Positions 50,369-59,102 of a stretch of 64,000 bases of DNA are shown in pieces. Source of the DNA: DATJZG01 sp035499295. GTDB lineage: Bacteria > Myxococcota > Myxococcia > Myxococcales > Anaeromyxobacteraceae. The notes under the pieces were generated by a model. That model had not been told where the DNA came from. It did not search any database and saw only the letters and a list, made by a program, of their open reading frames with translations. Positions within the stretch are counted from its first letter, which is position 1, and each line of letters opens with the position of its first letter. Location: NCBI GenBank assembly GCA_035499295.1, contig DATJZG010000170.1:49752-113751 (forward strand). Reading direction: 5' to 3'. The translations under genes and the position numbers were made by a program.

Positions 50369-52929
50369 CACCAGTCCCCCTTGATCCCCAGGATGGGGAG
50401 GATGGGGAGCCCCGTCAGCTCCGTCCGCTGGCTGTAGTCGTAGTTGTAGAGCCAGTCCTCTTGGTTCTTGTGGTTCGTCACGTTCTGGGTGTCGAGGTAC
50501 AGGGTGAGCTTCCAGTCCTTGAAGGTCCAGACCTTGTCGACGCGGATGTCGAGGGCCCAGAAGGTGCCGAGGCGCTCGCTGTTCGTCGCCCCGTAGACGG
50601 GCACGTAGACGCCGGTGGCGGAGTCGTAGATCGAGCTCAGCACCGGCGTGTCCGGGTTGCCGGAGATGAGCCGGTAGCGCGCCCCGATGGACCAGCCGCG
50701 GCCGAGCTGGTAGGTGCCGAGGACGGTGAGGTTGTTCGGCTGGTCGAAGTCGAACGGCATCTGCGGGCTCGGGGGGTCGGTGCGGAAGGACCTCTGGAAG
50801 GTGTAGGCGAGCCAGCCGGAGAAGCGGTCCCCCAGGTTCACCTTGAGGAGCGTCTCGACGCCGTAGATCTTCCCCGTGCCCAGGTTGGTGTAGCGAGGCT
50901 GGCTCGGGTCGTAGTTGGCGTTCGCGTTCGGGATCACCTGGCGGTCGAGCGCCTTGTAGAAGGGGGTCACCTCGAGGGTGACGCCCGGGGCGAGGGTCTG
51001 GAGGACGCCCGCGCTCACCTGCAGGCTCCGCTCCGGGAGGAGGTCGGGGGTCCCGATGACGGCGGCGCTCTCCTGCGGCTCGGGCGGCTGCTGGTAGAGC
51101 CCGATCCCGGCCTTGAGCACCGTCGTCGGCCCGACCTGCCAGCGCATCAGCAGGCGCGGGTCGACGGCCCAGCGGCGGATGTCCGAGTACCAGTCGACGC
51201 GGACGCCCGGCAGGAAGGAGAGGGAGGGGAAGGGGGCGATGCGCAGCTCGGCGAAGGCGGCGGGGTAGTAGAGGACGACGTACTGGGTGGTGCCGATCTG
51301 GGGGAGGGTCGAGGGAGGCACCGGGTTCGGGCCGGCGGCGTTCGGGAGGTTGAGCGAAACGTCGGCCCCGTAGACCTCGGCGTCGATCCCCGCCCGCCCC
51401 TGCAGCACCGGGGAGAGCTCGAGCGTCCACGAGGTACGCGCGGCGAGGCGGCGCAGCTTCAGGTCGAAGAAGTACTGGGGCCCGAGTCCGGTGTCGACCT
51501 CCTGCAGGCCCAGCACCAGGCTCGTGTCCTGGCGGAGCTTCGAGGAGAGCGCGCTCAGGTAGTCGGCCTGCAGGTTGTAGAAGGAGACGAGCGCATCGAA
51601 CGTCCCGGTGATGGTGGGGTCGGCCTCCGGCTCCTCCAGCAACGCCACCACCCGGTCCATGGACCCGTAGAACATGAGGCGCAGTCGCTGGCTCGGGTCC
51701 GGGCGCCAGGTGGCGATGAACTGGAAGTCGTAGAAGCGCGGGGCGGTGGTGAAGGAGAGATGGGCGTCCTTGGGGATGACCGCCCGGAGGAAGGTGTCGA
51801 TCCACGAGCGGCGGAAGGCGCCGCCGAGCGACCAGCCCCCGCCGAGCCCGCCCTCCATCTCCACGGCGACGTCGTAGAGGTTCACGTCGGCCTCGCCGTG
51901 GAACCCGAGCGGGCTCGGGTCGCGAACCCGGACGTCGATGATGCCGCCCTGGGCTCGGCCGTAGTCGACCGAGAAGTTCCCGGGGACGAACTCGATGGAC
52001 TCCAGGAAGGTGGGCGCGAAGGTGCTGCGGATCCCGCCGAAGTGGTAGAGCTGCGGAATCTCCTGCCCCTCCAGGAAGACGCGGCTGTCGCCCGGGGCGG
52101 AGCCGCGCAGGATGAGCAGCCCCGAGCCGAACGGCGCCCGGGCCGCGCCCGGGAGGTTCAGCACCGCCTGGAGCGCGTCGCCGCTCGACCCCGGCATGAC
52201 GGCCACCTGCTCAGCGGTGAGCACCTGCTTCATCACCTCTCTCAAGAGCGGCGTGGCGCTCACCACGGTCTCGTTCGGCCCTCCCAGGGACTCGAGGTAG
52301 AAGTTCTCCTCGCGCGTCTCCCCCGGCTCGCCCTTCACCAGCGCCTCGAGCCGCTGGTGTCCCTCGGGCGCGGCCGCGAGCGTGAAGGACGACGTCCGGA
52401 CCTCGACCGCGAAGCGCCCCTCGGCGTCGGTGGTGGCCCGGGCGAGGACCTGGCCCTCGCTCCGGGCGACCACGGCGACCCCCGCGAGCGGTTCCCGGCT
52501 GCCCCGCTCGAGGAGCCTCCCCGCGAGGCGGAAGGGCGGGGGTGCGGCGGGAGCCGGCTCGCGGATGCGCATGCGGAAGGTGACGGTGACCGGGACCGCC
52601 TCTCCGCTCGCGAGACGCCCCGGCTCGAACTCGAAGCGGCGCGCCGCGGCGAGGGCGGCGCCGTCGAAGGGTTCACCCGTCCCGCTCTCCACCGACGCCC
52701 TCTCCACTCGGCCGCTCGCGCCCACCTCGAGCGACAGGATCACCGTGACCTCGGGCGAGGGGAAGGAGGTTCCCGGCGGCAGCTCGGCCGGGACGAGTTC
52801 CTTGAGCCGCGGCGGCGTGGCGAGGGACGGCTCCCCCGCGGCGGGCGGCTCGGCCGCCGCTGCCCGCGGGGGTGCGGCAAGGGCGAGGGCCAGGGTGGCG
52901 AGGTGCGCGGCGAGCGCCCGACCCGTCAT
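50368..52929 (-). CDS. TonB-dependent outer-membrane receptor with an N-terminal TonB-CTD-like domain
   Basis: An 853-residue protein. The signal peptide is 1-26. Residues about 55-122 (VTVILSLEVGASGRVERASV, AAARRFEFEPGR, VPVTVTFRMRI) look like a TonB C-terminal domain. About 133-195 is a carboxypeptidase-regulatory-like beta-sandwich (AGRLLERGSREPLAGVAVV). The plug begins near 220 (TVVSATPLLREVMKQVLTAEQ, LPGAARAPFGSGLLILRGSA, LEGQEIPQLYHFGG), followed by a 22-strand barrel. Ligand unknown. It is the fourth gene of the exbB-exbD-tonB-receptor-lipoprotein cassette. Confidence 0.9.
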   Translation of the reverse strand: MTGRALAAHLATLALALAAPPRAAAAEPPAAGEPSLATPPRLKELVPAELPPGTSFPSPEVTVILSLEVGASGRVERASVESGTGEPFDGAALAAARRFEFEPGRLASGEAVPVTVTFRMRIREPAPAAPPPFRLAGRLLERGSREPLAGVAVVARSEGQVLARATTDAEGRFAVEVRTSSFTLAAAPEGHQRLEALVKGEPGETREENFYLESLGGPNETVVSATPLLREVMKQVLTAEQVAVMPGSSGDALQAVLNLPGAARAPFGSGLLILRGSAPGDSRVFLEGQEIPQLYHFGGIRSTFAPTFLESIEFVPGNFSVDYGRAQGGIIDVRVRDPSPLGFHGEADVNLYDVAVEMEGGLGGGWSLGGAFRRSWIDTFLRAVIPKDAHLSFTTAPRFYDFQFIATWRPDPSQRLRLMFYGSMDRVVALLEEPEADPTITGTFDALVSFYNLQADYLSALSSKLRQDTSLVLGLQEVDTGLGPQYFFDLKLRRLAARTSWTLELSPVLQGRAGIDAEVYGADVSLNLPNAAGPNPVPPSTLPQIGTTQYVVLYYPAAFAELRIAPFPSLSFLPGVRVDWYSDIRRWAVDPRLLMRWQVGPTTVLKAGIGLYQQPPEPQESAAVIGTPDLLPERSLQVSAGVLQTLAPGVTLEVTPFYKALDRQVIPNANANYDPSQPRYTNLGTGKIYGVETLLKVNLGDRFSGWLAYTFQRSFRTDPPSPQMPFDFDQPNNLTVLGTYQLGRGWSIGARYRLISGNPDTPVLSSIYDSATGVYVPVYGATNSERLGTFWALDIRVDKVWTFKDWKLTLYLDTQNVTNHKNQEDWLYNYDYSQRTELTGLPILPILGIKGDW

Positions 52930-52933
52930 CCCC

Positions 52934-53668
52934 TCACCCCTCGAGGCGGAACTTGTAGGTCCACGGGATGCGGGCCGGGACCGGGCGGCCGGCGCGCACC
53001 GCCGGCCGGAATCGGAAGCGGCGCACCAGCCGCTCCGCCACCTCGTCGAAGCCGCTTCCCGCCGAACGCACCACCTTCACCTCGACCACCTCTCCGGTCT
53101 CGGAGACGAGGAGCTCGAGCCTCACGTCGCCCTCGAGGGCGCCCCGCCGCGCCGCCTCCGGGTAGAGGGATCGCATCTCGGCCGCGTCGGGCTGGGAGAC
53201 GAGGGCCGGCCCGGCGTCGGGCTCGAGCGCGAAGGCCGGGGCCTCGGGCCCCTCCCCGGTTGCCCCGGGAGTGGCGCGGGCCGCCGGGCGGGTCCCGGCT
53301 CCGGCGACCGGGACCGCGACGCCGCCCGCCGGCACGGTCGCCTCCATCGAGACCGCGAAGCGCCGCGCCGGCGGCGGGGTCGCCGTCGGCGCCGCCGGGG
53401 CGAGGAGCGGCGCGGGAGCGACCGGTGCGTCCGGGGCGGGGGCGCGGGCCGCCCGCATTCGCCGCGGCCTCGGCGGGGGAGGGGTGGGGGGAGGCGGCGA
53501 GGGAGGCGCCTCGTCGCGCCGGGGGGCGACGAGGTGGATGCGCGTCGCCGACGCGCCCGGGGCGCCGCGGGTGAGCGGGGGCGCCAGGAAGAGCCAGGCG
53601 AGCAACCCCGAGTAGAGCGCGGCGGAGACGAGCCCGCCCTCGAGCCCGGTGTGGGCGACCCGCCTCAC
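52934..53668 (-). CDS. tonB: TonB-like energy transducer
   Basis: A 244-residue inner-membrane-anchored, periplasm-spanning protein. One N-terminal helix (about 9-31, GLVSAALYSGLLAWLFLAPP), then a Pro/Ala-rich linker (PPSPPPPTPPPPRPRR), and a TonB C-terminal domain at about 155-244 (GDVRLELLVSETGEVVEVKV, LVRRFRFRPAVRAGRPVP). It passes proton-motive energy from ExbB-ExbD to the adjacent receptor. GTG start overlapping the exbD stop by four bases; the receptor begins after its stop with 4 bases between. Confidence 0.92.
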   Translation of the reverse strand: MRRVAHTGLEGGLVSAALYSGLLAWLFLAPPLTRGAPGASATRIHLVAPRRDEAPPSPPPPTPPPPRPRRMRAARAPAPDAPVAPAPLLAPAAPTATPPPARRFAVSMEATVPAGGVAVPVAGAGTRPAARATPGATGEGPEAPAFALEPDAGPALVSQPDAAEMRSLYPEAARRGALEGDVRLELLVSETGEVVEVKVVRSAGSGFDEVAERLVRRFRFRPAVRAGRPVPARIPWTYKFRLEG

Positions 53669-54102
53669 CGGGGCGTCGCCTCCGGCGCGGGCTTGGTGTC
53701 GAGGGCGATCTCCGTCACCCCCTCGATGCGCAGCCGGTCCACCACCTCGGCGAAGCGACCGTAGGGTGCATGCACGTCGGCGGAGATGAACCCGGTGAGG
53801 GGCTGCCCGGGCGGCAGCCGCTTGCGGGCCTCCGCCACCGCCCGCGGGATGTCCTCGATCGTGGCCGGTTGACCGTTCACGTACACCTCGCCGCCCCGGG
53901 CCACCGCGAGGGTGAGCAGTCCGGCCGCGGTCTCGACGGCGCTGGCGGCGCGCGGGAGCTCGACCGGCATGCTCCTCGAGAGGATGAGGGAGGAGGTGAC
54001 GATGAAGACGATGAGCAAGGTCAGCGCCACGTCCACGATGGGCGTGATGTTGACGCCGGTGACGAGGTCGTCGGCCGGGTCCGACCCGTAGTCGCGGATC
54101 AC
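53665..54102 (-). CDS. exbD: ExbD/TolR biopolymer transport protein
   Basis: A 145-residue inner-membrane protein with one helix containing the proton-relevant Asp: NITPIVDVALTLLIVFIVTS (about 19-38). The periplasmic ExbD domain runs from about 60 to 140 (GEVYVNGQPATIEDIPRAV, EGVTEIALDTKP). It forms the proton channel with ExbB. GTG at 54102 overlaps the exbB stop (GTGA), giving tight translational coupling. Confidence 0.93.
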   Translation of the reverse strand: MIRDYGSDPADDLVTGVNITPIVDVALTLLIVFIVTSSLILSRSMPVELPRAASAVETAAGLLTLAVARGGEVYVNGQPATIEDIPRAVAEARKRLPPGQPLTGFISADVHAPYGRFAEVVDRLRIEGVTEIALDTKPAPEATPR

Positions 54103-54764
54103 GCCGAGTCCTCCCCGGGGGCGTCGCTCTCGAGCCGCGTCACGTTGGCGAGCACCTCGCGCATGAGCGCCTCCGCCTGGCGGAGCCGAGTCGCCATGTG
54201 GGCGCGCAGCAGGTTGTAGGTGACGACGCCGGGCACCGCCACCAGGATGCCGATGGCGGTGGCGACGAGTGCCTCGGCGATCGAGGTCATCACCTGGGGG
54301 TTCCCGGTGGCCTGGGCCGCGGACGACTGCCCCAGGCCGTAGAAGGCGGCGACGATGCCGATGATGGTGCCGAGCAGGCCCACCAGCGGAGCGATGTTGG
54401 CGATGGTGGTGAGCCAGGCCACCCTCCCGTCGTAGCGGGCCCTCTCGGAGGCGAGCGCGGCGAGCATCTCCTGCTCCACCGATTCCGCTCGCCGCTCGCC
54501 GCGGCGCAAGGCCTCGAGCCCCGCCCGGAGCACGTTGCGCACGAACGAGTCCCGCCGGGTGAGTTGCAGCGCTCCCTCGAGGTCCCCGCGGAGCAGGAGC
54601 TCCTTCAAGGACCGTTGCAGGGGCTCGAACCCCTCCCGCGTCCGCCAGTAGAGCAGGACGCGATCGACGGCGATGGCCACTCCCAGGGCCGAGAGGGCGA
54701 GGAGGACCCACATGATCCATTCGGCGCCGAGCAGGTTGAGCTTCAGGAATCGCTGGGTGAGCAT
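54099..54764 (-). CDS. exbB: ExbB/TolQ/MotA proton-channel protein
   Basis: A 221-residue inner-membrane protein with helix 1 at about 17-38 (IMWVLLALSALGVAIAVDRVL), and helices near 120-148 (LTTIANIAPLVGLLGTIIGIV) and 165-190 (EALVATAIGILVAVPGVVTYN), the standard ExbB topology and motifs. It energises the TonB homolog. It is the first gene of the minus-strand cassette; its promoter must be in the 361-base gap shared with terC. Confidence 0.93.
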   Translation of the reverse strand: MLTQRFLKLNLLGAEWIMWVLLALSALGVAIAVDRVLLYWRTREGFEPLQRSLKELLLRGDLEGALQLTRRDSFVRNVLRAGLEALRRGERRAESVEQEMLAALASERARYDGRVAWLTTIANIAPLVGLLGTIIGIVAAFYGLGQSSAAQATGNPQVMTSIAEALVATAIGILVAVPGVVTYNLLRAHMATRLRQAEALMREVLANVTRLESDAPGEDSA

Positions 54765-55125
54765 GTGCCCGCCTTCGAGGCGCGCCGGCGGCCCGCCGCG
54801 GCGAGCGAGGTTAGCCGAAGGCGCGTCCCGGCGGCCGGCGTTCTTCCCCTCGACCTGGATGGGTCGCTCGCTCGCGCGGGCCTGCTCGCCCCGATGTCAA
54901 GGGGTCGTTCCGCGCACCGCGGCCCGCCAGAGCGCCTCGGCGCTCCGCGTCCACCGATGGGGATCGGCGCCGGCCCTCGGGTGAAGTCCCTCGGGCGAGG
55001 CGCACACCGCGGACCTCGAGTCTCGGCTCGCGGCGATCGCCGCCGGCCCGGCCGTTTTTGGTGCCCGGGCCCTCCCGCCGACTAAGAGGGAGCAGATCGC
55101 CTCCTCCGGCGGGGCGGGAGGACGC
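54765..55125. other. 361-base divergent gap between exbB and terC
   Basis: No coding character. It must hold promoters for exbB (minus) and terC (plus), but I find no good -35/-10 pair. Noteworthy are a perfect 14-bp palindrome and a following T5 run (see separate entry), and several CCTCGGG/CCCTCGG-type repeats around 54970-55000. No yybP-ykoY manganese riboswitch consensus could be recognised. Confidence 0.4.
55030..55059 (+). promoter_or_regulatory. Palindrome and GC hairpin followed by T5 in the terC leader
   Basis: GCGGCGATCGCCGC (55030-55043, perfect) is followed by CGGCCCGGCCG and TTTTT (55055-55059). This is terminator-like on the plus strand but has no plus-strand gene upstream, so a leader attenuator or the end of a small transcript ahead of terC is possible. 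Weak evidence. Confidence 0.25.
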
Positions 55126-56094
55126 GTGCACACCGTCGGTGCCCCTTGGATGTGGCTCGCCTTCGTCGCGTTCGTCCTGGCGATGCTGGCTCTCGACCTG
55201 GGCGTGATGCACCGCCGCTCGCACGTGGTCCACGCTCGCGAGGCCCTGGCCTTCAGCGCCGTCTGGGTGGGGCTCGCCGTCGCCTTCGGGGCCTCGGTGG
55301 TCCTCTTCCTCGGCCCCGAGAAGGGGACGGAGTTCTTCGCCGGGTACCTCGTCGAGAAGTCGCTCTCCGTCGACAACCTCTTCGTCTTCGTGGCGCTCTT
55401 CGACGCCCTCGCCATCCCCCGGGAGTTCCAGCACCGGGTGCTCTTCTGGGGCATCCTGACCGCGCTCGTGCTCCGGGCGGCGATGATCGTCGGCGGAGCG
55501 GCCCTGCTCGCCCGGTTCGAATGGCTCCTCTACGCCTTCGGGGCTTTCCTCGTCCTCACCGGGTGGAAGTTCTGGCGCCGGCGCGGCCGCGAGGAGCCCG
55601 CCGGGACGGCGTGGGTCCTCCGGCTCATCCGCCGGTGGGTCCCGTCGAGCGACCGTCTCCGCGGGGCGGCCTTCCTGGCGCGCGAGGGGGGAAGGTGGGT
55701 CGCGACGCCGCTCCTCCTCGGCCTCGCGGCCATCGAGGTGGCCGACGTCGCCTTCGCGGTGGACTCCATCCCCGCGGTCTTCGCGGTGACGAGCGACCCG
55801 TTCATCGTCTTCACCTCGAACGTGTTCGCGATCCTCGGGCTGCGCTCCCTCTACTTCCTGCTCGCGGACGCGGTGAACCGGCTCGTCCACCTGCGCGCCG
55901 GCCTGGCGGTGGCGCTCGTCTTCGTGGGGGCGAAGATGCTCGTTGCCCCGGTCCTCGAGGTCTCGGTGGCCGCGTCGCTCGCCGTCATCTGCGGAATCCT
56001 GGCAGCCTCGGTGGCCGCCTCACTCCTCCGGCCGGGGGCCCGGGTTCCGGCCGGGCCCCTGCCGCCTGCCTCCCGCCGCCCCGAGACTCCTTAG
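55126..56094 (+). CDS. terC: TerC/Alx-family integral membrane protein
   Basis: A 322-residue protein with about eight or nine helices. TerC signatures are LDLGVMHRRSHVV near 22, EKSLSVDNLFVFVALFDAL near 75-93 with the membrane Asp, and EVADVAFAVDSIPAVFAVT near 204-222. Family members export manganese or support secreted metalloprotein folding; tellurite resistance is historical. GTG start at 55126 follows GGCGGGAGGA. Its stop codon overlaps that of hemF by four bases on opposite strands. Confidence 0.93.
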   Translation: MHTVGAPWMWLAFVAFVLAMLALDLGVMHRRSHVVHAREALAFSAVWVGLAVAFGASVVLFLGPEKGTEFFAGYLVEKSLSVDNLFVFVALFDALAIPREFQHRVLFWGILTALVLRAAMIVGGAALLARFEWLLYAFGAFLVLTGWKFWRRRGREEPAGTAWVLRLIRRWVPSSDRLRGAAFLAREGGRWVATPLLLGLAAIEVADVAFAVDSIPAVFAVTSDPFIVFTSNVFAILGLRSLYFLLADAVNRLVHLRAGLAVALVFVGAKMLVAPVLEVSVAASLAVICGILAASVAASLLRPGARVPAGPLPPASRRPETP

Positions 56095-56978
56095 AGCCAG
56101 TTGCGAGGGTGGCGGACGGCGTCGAGCAGCCGGGCCTCCTCGCTCCCGGGCTCGGGGCGGTGGTCGTACGCCCAGCGCACGCGGGGCGGGAGCGACATGA
56201 GGATGGACTCGGTGCGCCCCCCGGTCTCGAGGCCGAACACCGTCCCCCGGTCGTAGAGGAGGTTGAACTCGACGTAGCGGCCGCGGCGGATCTCCTGCCA
56301 GGCGCGCTCGCGCTCCCCCCATGGGAGCGCCCGGCGCCTCTCCACGATGGGCAGGTAGGCGGGGAGAAAGGCCCGCCCCACCTCGCTCACGAAAGCGAGT
56401 TCCCGGCGCGGGTCGCCCCCCAGGTCCTCGAAGAAGATGCCGCCGACGCCGCGGTGCTCGGCGCGGTGCCGAAGGAAGAAGTAGGCGTCGCACGCCTCCT
56501 TGAAGCGCGGGTGCCAGGCGGGGTCGTAGCGGTCGCAGACCGCCTTCCAGGTGCGGTGGAAGTGGCGAGCGTCCTCCTCGAAGAGGTAGTTGGGCGTGAG
56601 GTCGGCCCCACCCCCGAACCAGGCCTTCTCCCCGCGCACCAGGAGCCGGACGTTTGCGTGGGCCGTCGGCACCATGGGGCTTCGGGGGTGGAGGACGAGC
56701 GAGAGCCCGACCGCGGCGAACTCGGGGCCCTCCCCGGGCATCTTCGCCTGGAGGGCGGGGGAGAGCGCTCCCTCCACCCGCGACACGTTCACGCCCGCCT
56801 TCTCGAAGACCGCTCCGTCAGCGAGGACCCGCGCCACACCGCCGCCTCCTCCTGGGCGCTCCCAGGCGTCGCTGCCGAAGCGCGCCCCGCCGTCGGCCCC
56901 TTCCAGGCCTCCGACGATCGAGTCCTGGAGCGCGCGAACCAGCGCGTCCATGTCCTCCACCAACCCGGCGTGGCTCAC
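56091..56978 (-). CDS. hemF: Oxygen-dependent coproporphyrinogen III oxidase
   Basis: Aerobic decarboxylase of heme biosynthesis. The 295-residue protein aligns along E. coli HemF: GGGGGVARVLADGAVFEKAGVN, MVPTAHANVRLLV, WFGGGADLTPNY, RHRAEHRGVGGIFFEDL, AYLPIVERRRALPWGERER, GRYVEFNLLYDRGTVFGL and ILMSLPPRVRW. The GTG at 56978 is chosen because GGAGGAGG lies 7 bases upstream and the length fits; an ATG 10 codons later is possible. It shows that this organism can make heme with oxygen although other genes here suggest anaerobic redox life. Confidence 0.95.
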   Translation of the reverse strand: MSHAGLVEDMDALVRALQDSIVGGLEGADGGARFGSDAWERPGGGGGVARVLADGAVFEKAGVNVSRVEGALSPALQAKMPGEGPEFAAVGLSLVLHPRSPMVPTAHANVRLLVRGEKAWFGGGADLTPNYLFEEDARHFHRTWKAVCDRYDPAWHPRFKEACDAYFFLRHRAEHRGVGGIFFEDLGGDPRRELAFVSEVGRAFLPAYLPIVERRRALPWGERERAWQEIRRGRYVEFNLLYDRGTVFGLETGGRTESILMSLPPRVRWAYDHRPEPGSEEARLLDAVRHPRNWL

Positions 56979-57278
56979 CGCGCCCTCCTCCCGAACCCAT
57001 CCGGGCTCGCGAATCGCGGCCCCGAGGGCCAGCGGTCCCCGCCGCAAGCAAGCTGCCCGACCCGTCGCCGGCGGGGGTCGATCGCGGGTCTCTCCGTTCC
57101 CGCCCGGGGAAACCCAGTCGAGGGCGCCCGGAGCAAGAAGGAGCGGGAACTGGGATCTCCTCGAGCTCCAAGTTCCAACCATGCGGGGCCGAGGGACGAC
57201 CCCGGGATGGAAGCCGTGCGATGACCCCGACCCGTCACTCGGCGTCACCTGGCCGGCGCTTCCGTGCCGATGGGTCGC
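56979..57278. other. 300-base gap between the ABC exporter and hemF
   Basis: No plausible gene on either strand; the open frames have shadow-like Arg/Pro/Ser composition. It ends with the strong hemF ribosome site. No clear promoter or terminator recognised. Confidence 0.4.
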
Positions 57279-59063
57279 TCATGCCGCGAGGAACTGGCGC
57301 TCGAGCAGGCGCCGGTAGGGGCCGTCCTCGTCGGCGAGCCGGGCGTGCGAACCGCTCTGCACCACCTGCCCCTCCTGGAGCACCACCACCCGGTCGGCGC
57401 GCCGGACGGTGGAGAGCCGGTGCGCGATGACGAGCACGGTGCGCCCGCGCATGAGCCGCTCGAGCGCCTCCTGCACCAGGGCCTCGCTCTCGGCGTCGAG
57501 CGCGCTCGTGGCCTCGTCGAGGATGAGGATGCGGGGGTCCTTCAGCACCGCCCGGGCGATGGCGACGCGCTGCTTCTGGCCCCCGGAGAGCTGGACGCCT
57601 CGCTCTCCCACCTGGGTCGCGTACCCCAGGGGGAAGCGCGACACGAACTCGTGGGCGTTCGCCGCCCGGGCGGCCTCCTCCACCTCGGCGTCGAGCGCTC
57701 CCTCGCGGCCGTAGCGGATGTTGTCGGCGACGGAGGCGGAGAAGAGGATGGGCTCCTGGGCCACCACCCCCACCTGGCGACGCAGCCAGCGCGGGTCGAG
57801 CTCGCGCAGGTCGCGTCCGTCCAGGCGTACCGCGCCGGCCACCGGGTCGTAGAGCCGCCCGAGGAGCGCCGCCACCGTCGACTTGCCGGCCCCCGAGGGG
57901 CCCACGAGCGCCACCACCTCCCCCGGGTGGATGGCGAGGTCGAGGCGCCGGAGCACCGGGACGTCTGCCCGCGAGGGGTAGGCGAAGTCGAGGCGCTCGA
58001 GCGCGACCTGCCCCTCCACCCGGGCGGGAACCGCCCCGCCCGCGGGCGGCATGGCCGGGACCCGGTCGGAGAGCTCGAAGATCCGCTCCGCCGCCCCGAC
58101 CGCCTTCATGACGGTCGCCCACAGGTCGGCGAGCGCGCCGAGCGAGAAGGCGACGATGAGGGTGTAGACGAGGAAGGAGGTGAGCGCGCCCACCGTCAGG
58201 CTTCCCTCGAGGACGAGCTTGCCGCCGTACCAGAGCACCACCGCCACCGCCAGGTAGGCGGCCGCGGCCGCCCCCGCCATGAAGCCTCCTGCGGCGACGG
58301 CGCGGCGGCGCGCGAGCGCGTACACCCGCTGCACGGCCGCGCCGTAGCGCCCGGCCGCGCGCTCCTCCGCGTCGAAGGATCGCACCGTGCGGATGCCGGC
58401 GATGCTCTCCTCGGCGATCTCCCCCGCCGCGGCGAGGGCGTCCTGGGCCTGGCGCGAGAGCCGCCGGATGCGCCAGCCGTACACGACCGCTCCCACGGCC
58501 ACCGGGGGGACGACCGCCAGCATCACCAGGGCGAGGCGCGCCGAGGTGAAGAAGAGAAAAGCCACGCCGCCCAGGGCGGAGGCCAGGTTGCGCAGCGTCA
58601 TCGAGATGGTGCTGGAGACGGCGCCCTGGAGGGCCTCGGTGTCGGCGGCGAGCCTGGAGACGAGCTCCCCGGTCCGCCGCTCGTCGAAGAAGGCGATCTC
58701 CTGGTCGAGCAGCCGGCGGAAGAGGTCGCGCCGGAGCCGCATCACCACCCGCTCCCCGGCGAGCGAGAAGAGGAGGTAGCGCAGGGCGATGGCCGCCCCC
58801 TGCACCACGGCCAGCGCCGCCATGGCGAGCGCGGCGCGCCCCACCAGCGAGGGGCCAGGGGGCCCGAGGAGCGTCGGCCCTCCCTGCCCGGTGGCGGCGT
58901 CGAGGACGAGCCGCATGGCCTGCGGGTAGACGAGGGAGGCGGCGCTTCCCAGGGCGAGGAAGACCGTCCCCGCCGCGAGCGCGGGCCACTCGGGCCGCGC
59001 GAGCCCGAGGACGCGCGCGACGGTCGAGGGGCGGCGGTGCGCGGGGGTCCCTCTCATTCGCAT
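57279..59063 (-). CDS. MsbA-like ABC exporter (fused membrane and ATPase domains)
   Basis: A 594-residue half-transporter, probably working as a homodimer. Six helices lie in about 25-335 with the intracellular coupling sequence FDERRTGELVSRLAADTEAL near 122-141. The ATPase domain from 355 has Walker A GPSGAGKSTVAALLGRLYDP, the signature LSGGQKQRVAIARAVLKDP, Walker B ILILDEATSALDAE and the H-loop VIAHRLSTV. It is closest in style to lipid A/multidrug exporters (MsbA, LmrA, ABCB). A 39-base spacing after purU suggests cotranscription. Confidence 0.93.
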   Translation of the reverse strand: MRMRGTPAHRRPSTVARVLGLARPEWPALAAGTVFLALGSAASLVYPQAMRLVLDAATGQGGPTLLGPPGPSLVGRAALAMAALAVVQGAAIALRYLLFSLAGERVVMRLRRDLFRRLLDQEIAFFDERRTGELVSRLAADTEALQGAVSSTISMTLRNLASALGGVAFLFFTSARLALVMLAVVPPVAVGAVVYGWRIRRLSRQAQDALAAAGEIAEESIAGIRTVRSFDAEERAAGRYGAAVQRVYALARRRAVAAGGFMAGAAAAAYLAVAVVLWYGGKLVLEGSLTVGALTSFLVYTLIVAFSLGALADLWATVMKAVGAAERIFELSDRVPAMPPAGGAVPARVEGQVALERLDFAYPSRADVPVLRRLDLAIHPGEVVALVGPSGAGKSTVAALLGRLYDPVAGAVRLDGRDLRELDPRWLRRQVGVVAQEPILFSASVADNIRYGREGALDAEVEEAARAANAHEFVSRFPLGYATQVGERGVQLSGGQKQRVAIARAVLKDPRILILDEATSALDAESEALVQEALERLMRGRTVLVIAHRLSTVRRADRVVVLQEGQVVQSGSHARLADEDGPYRRLLERQFLAA

Positions 59064-59102
59064 GGGCTTAACGGGGAGGCAGCGGCGCGGCAGCGCCCGA
59101 GC

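Noticed and set aside
54890..55125. yybP-ykoY manganese riboswitch before terC
   Set aside because: The expected conserved leader segments could not be found by eye; only unrelated palindromes are present.
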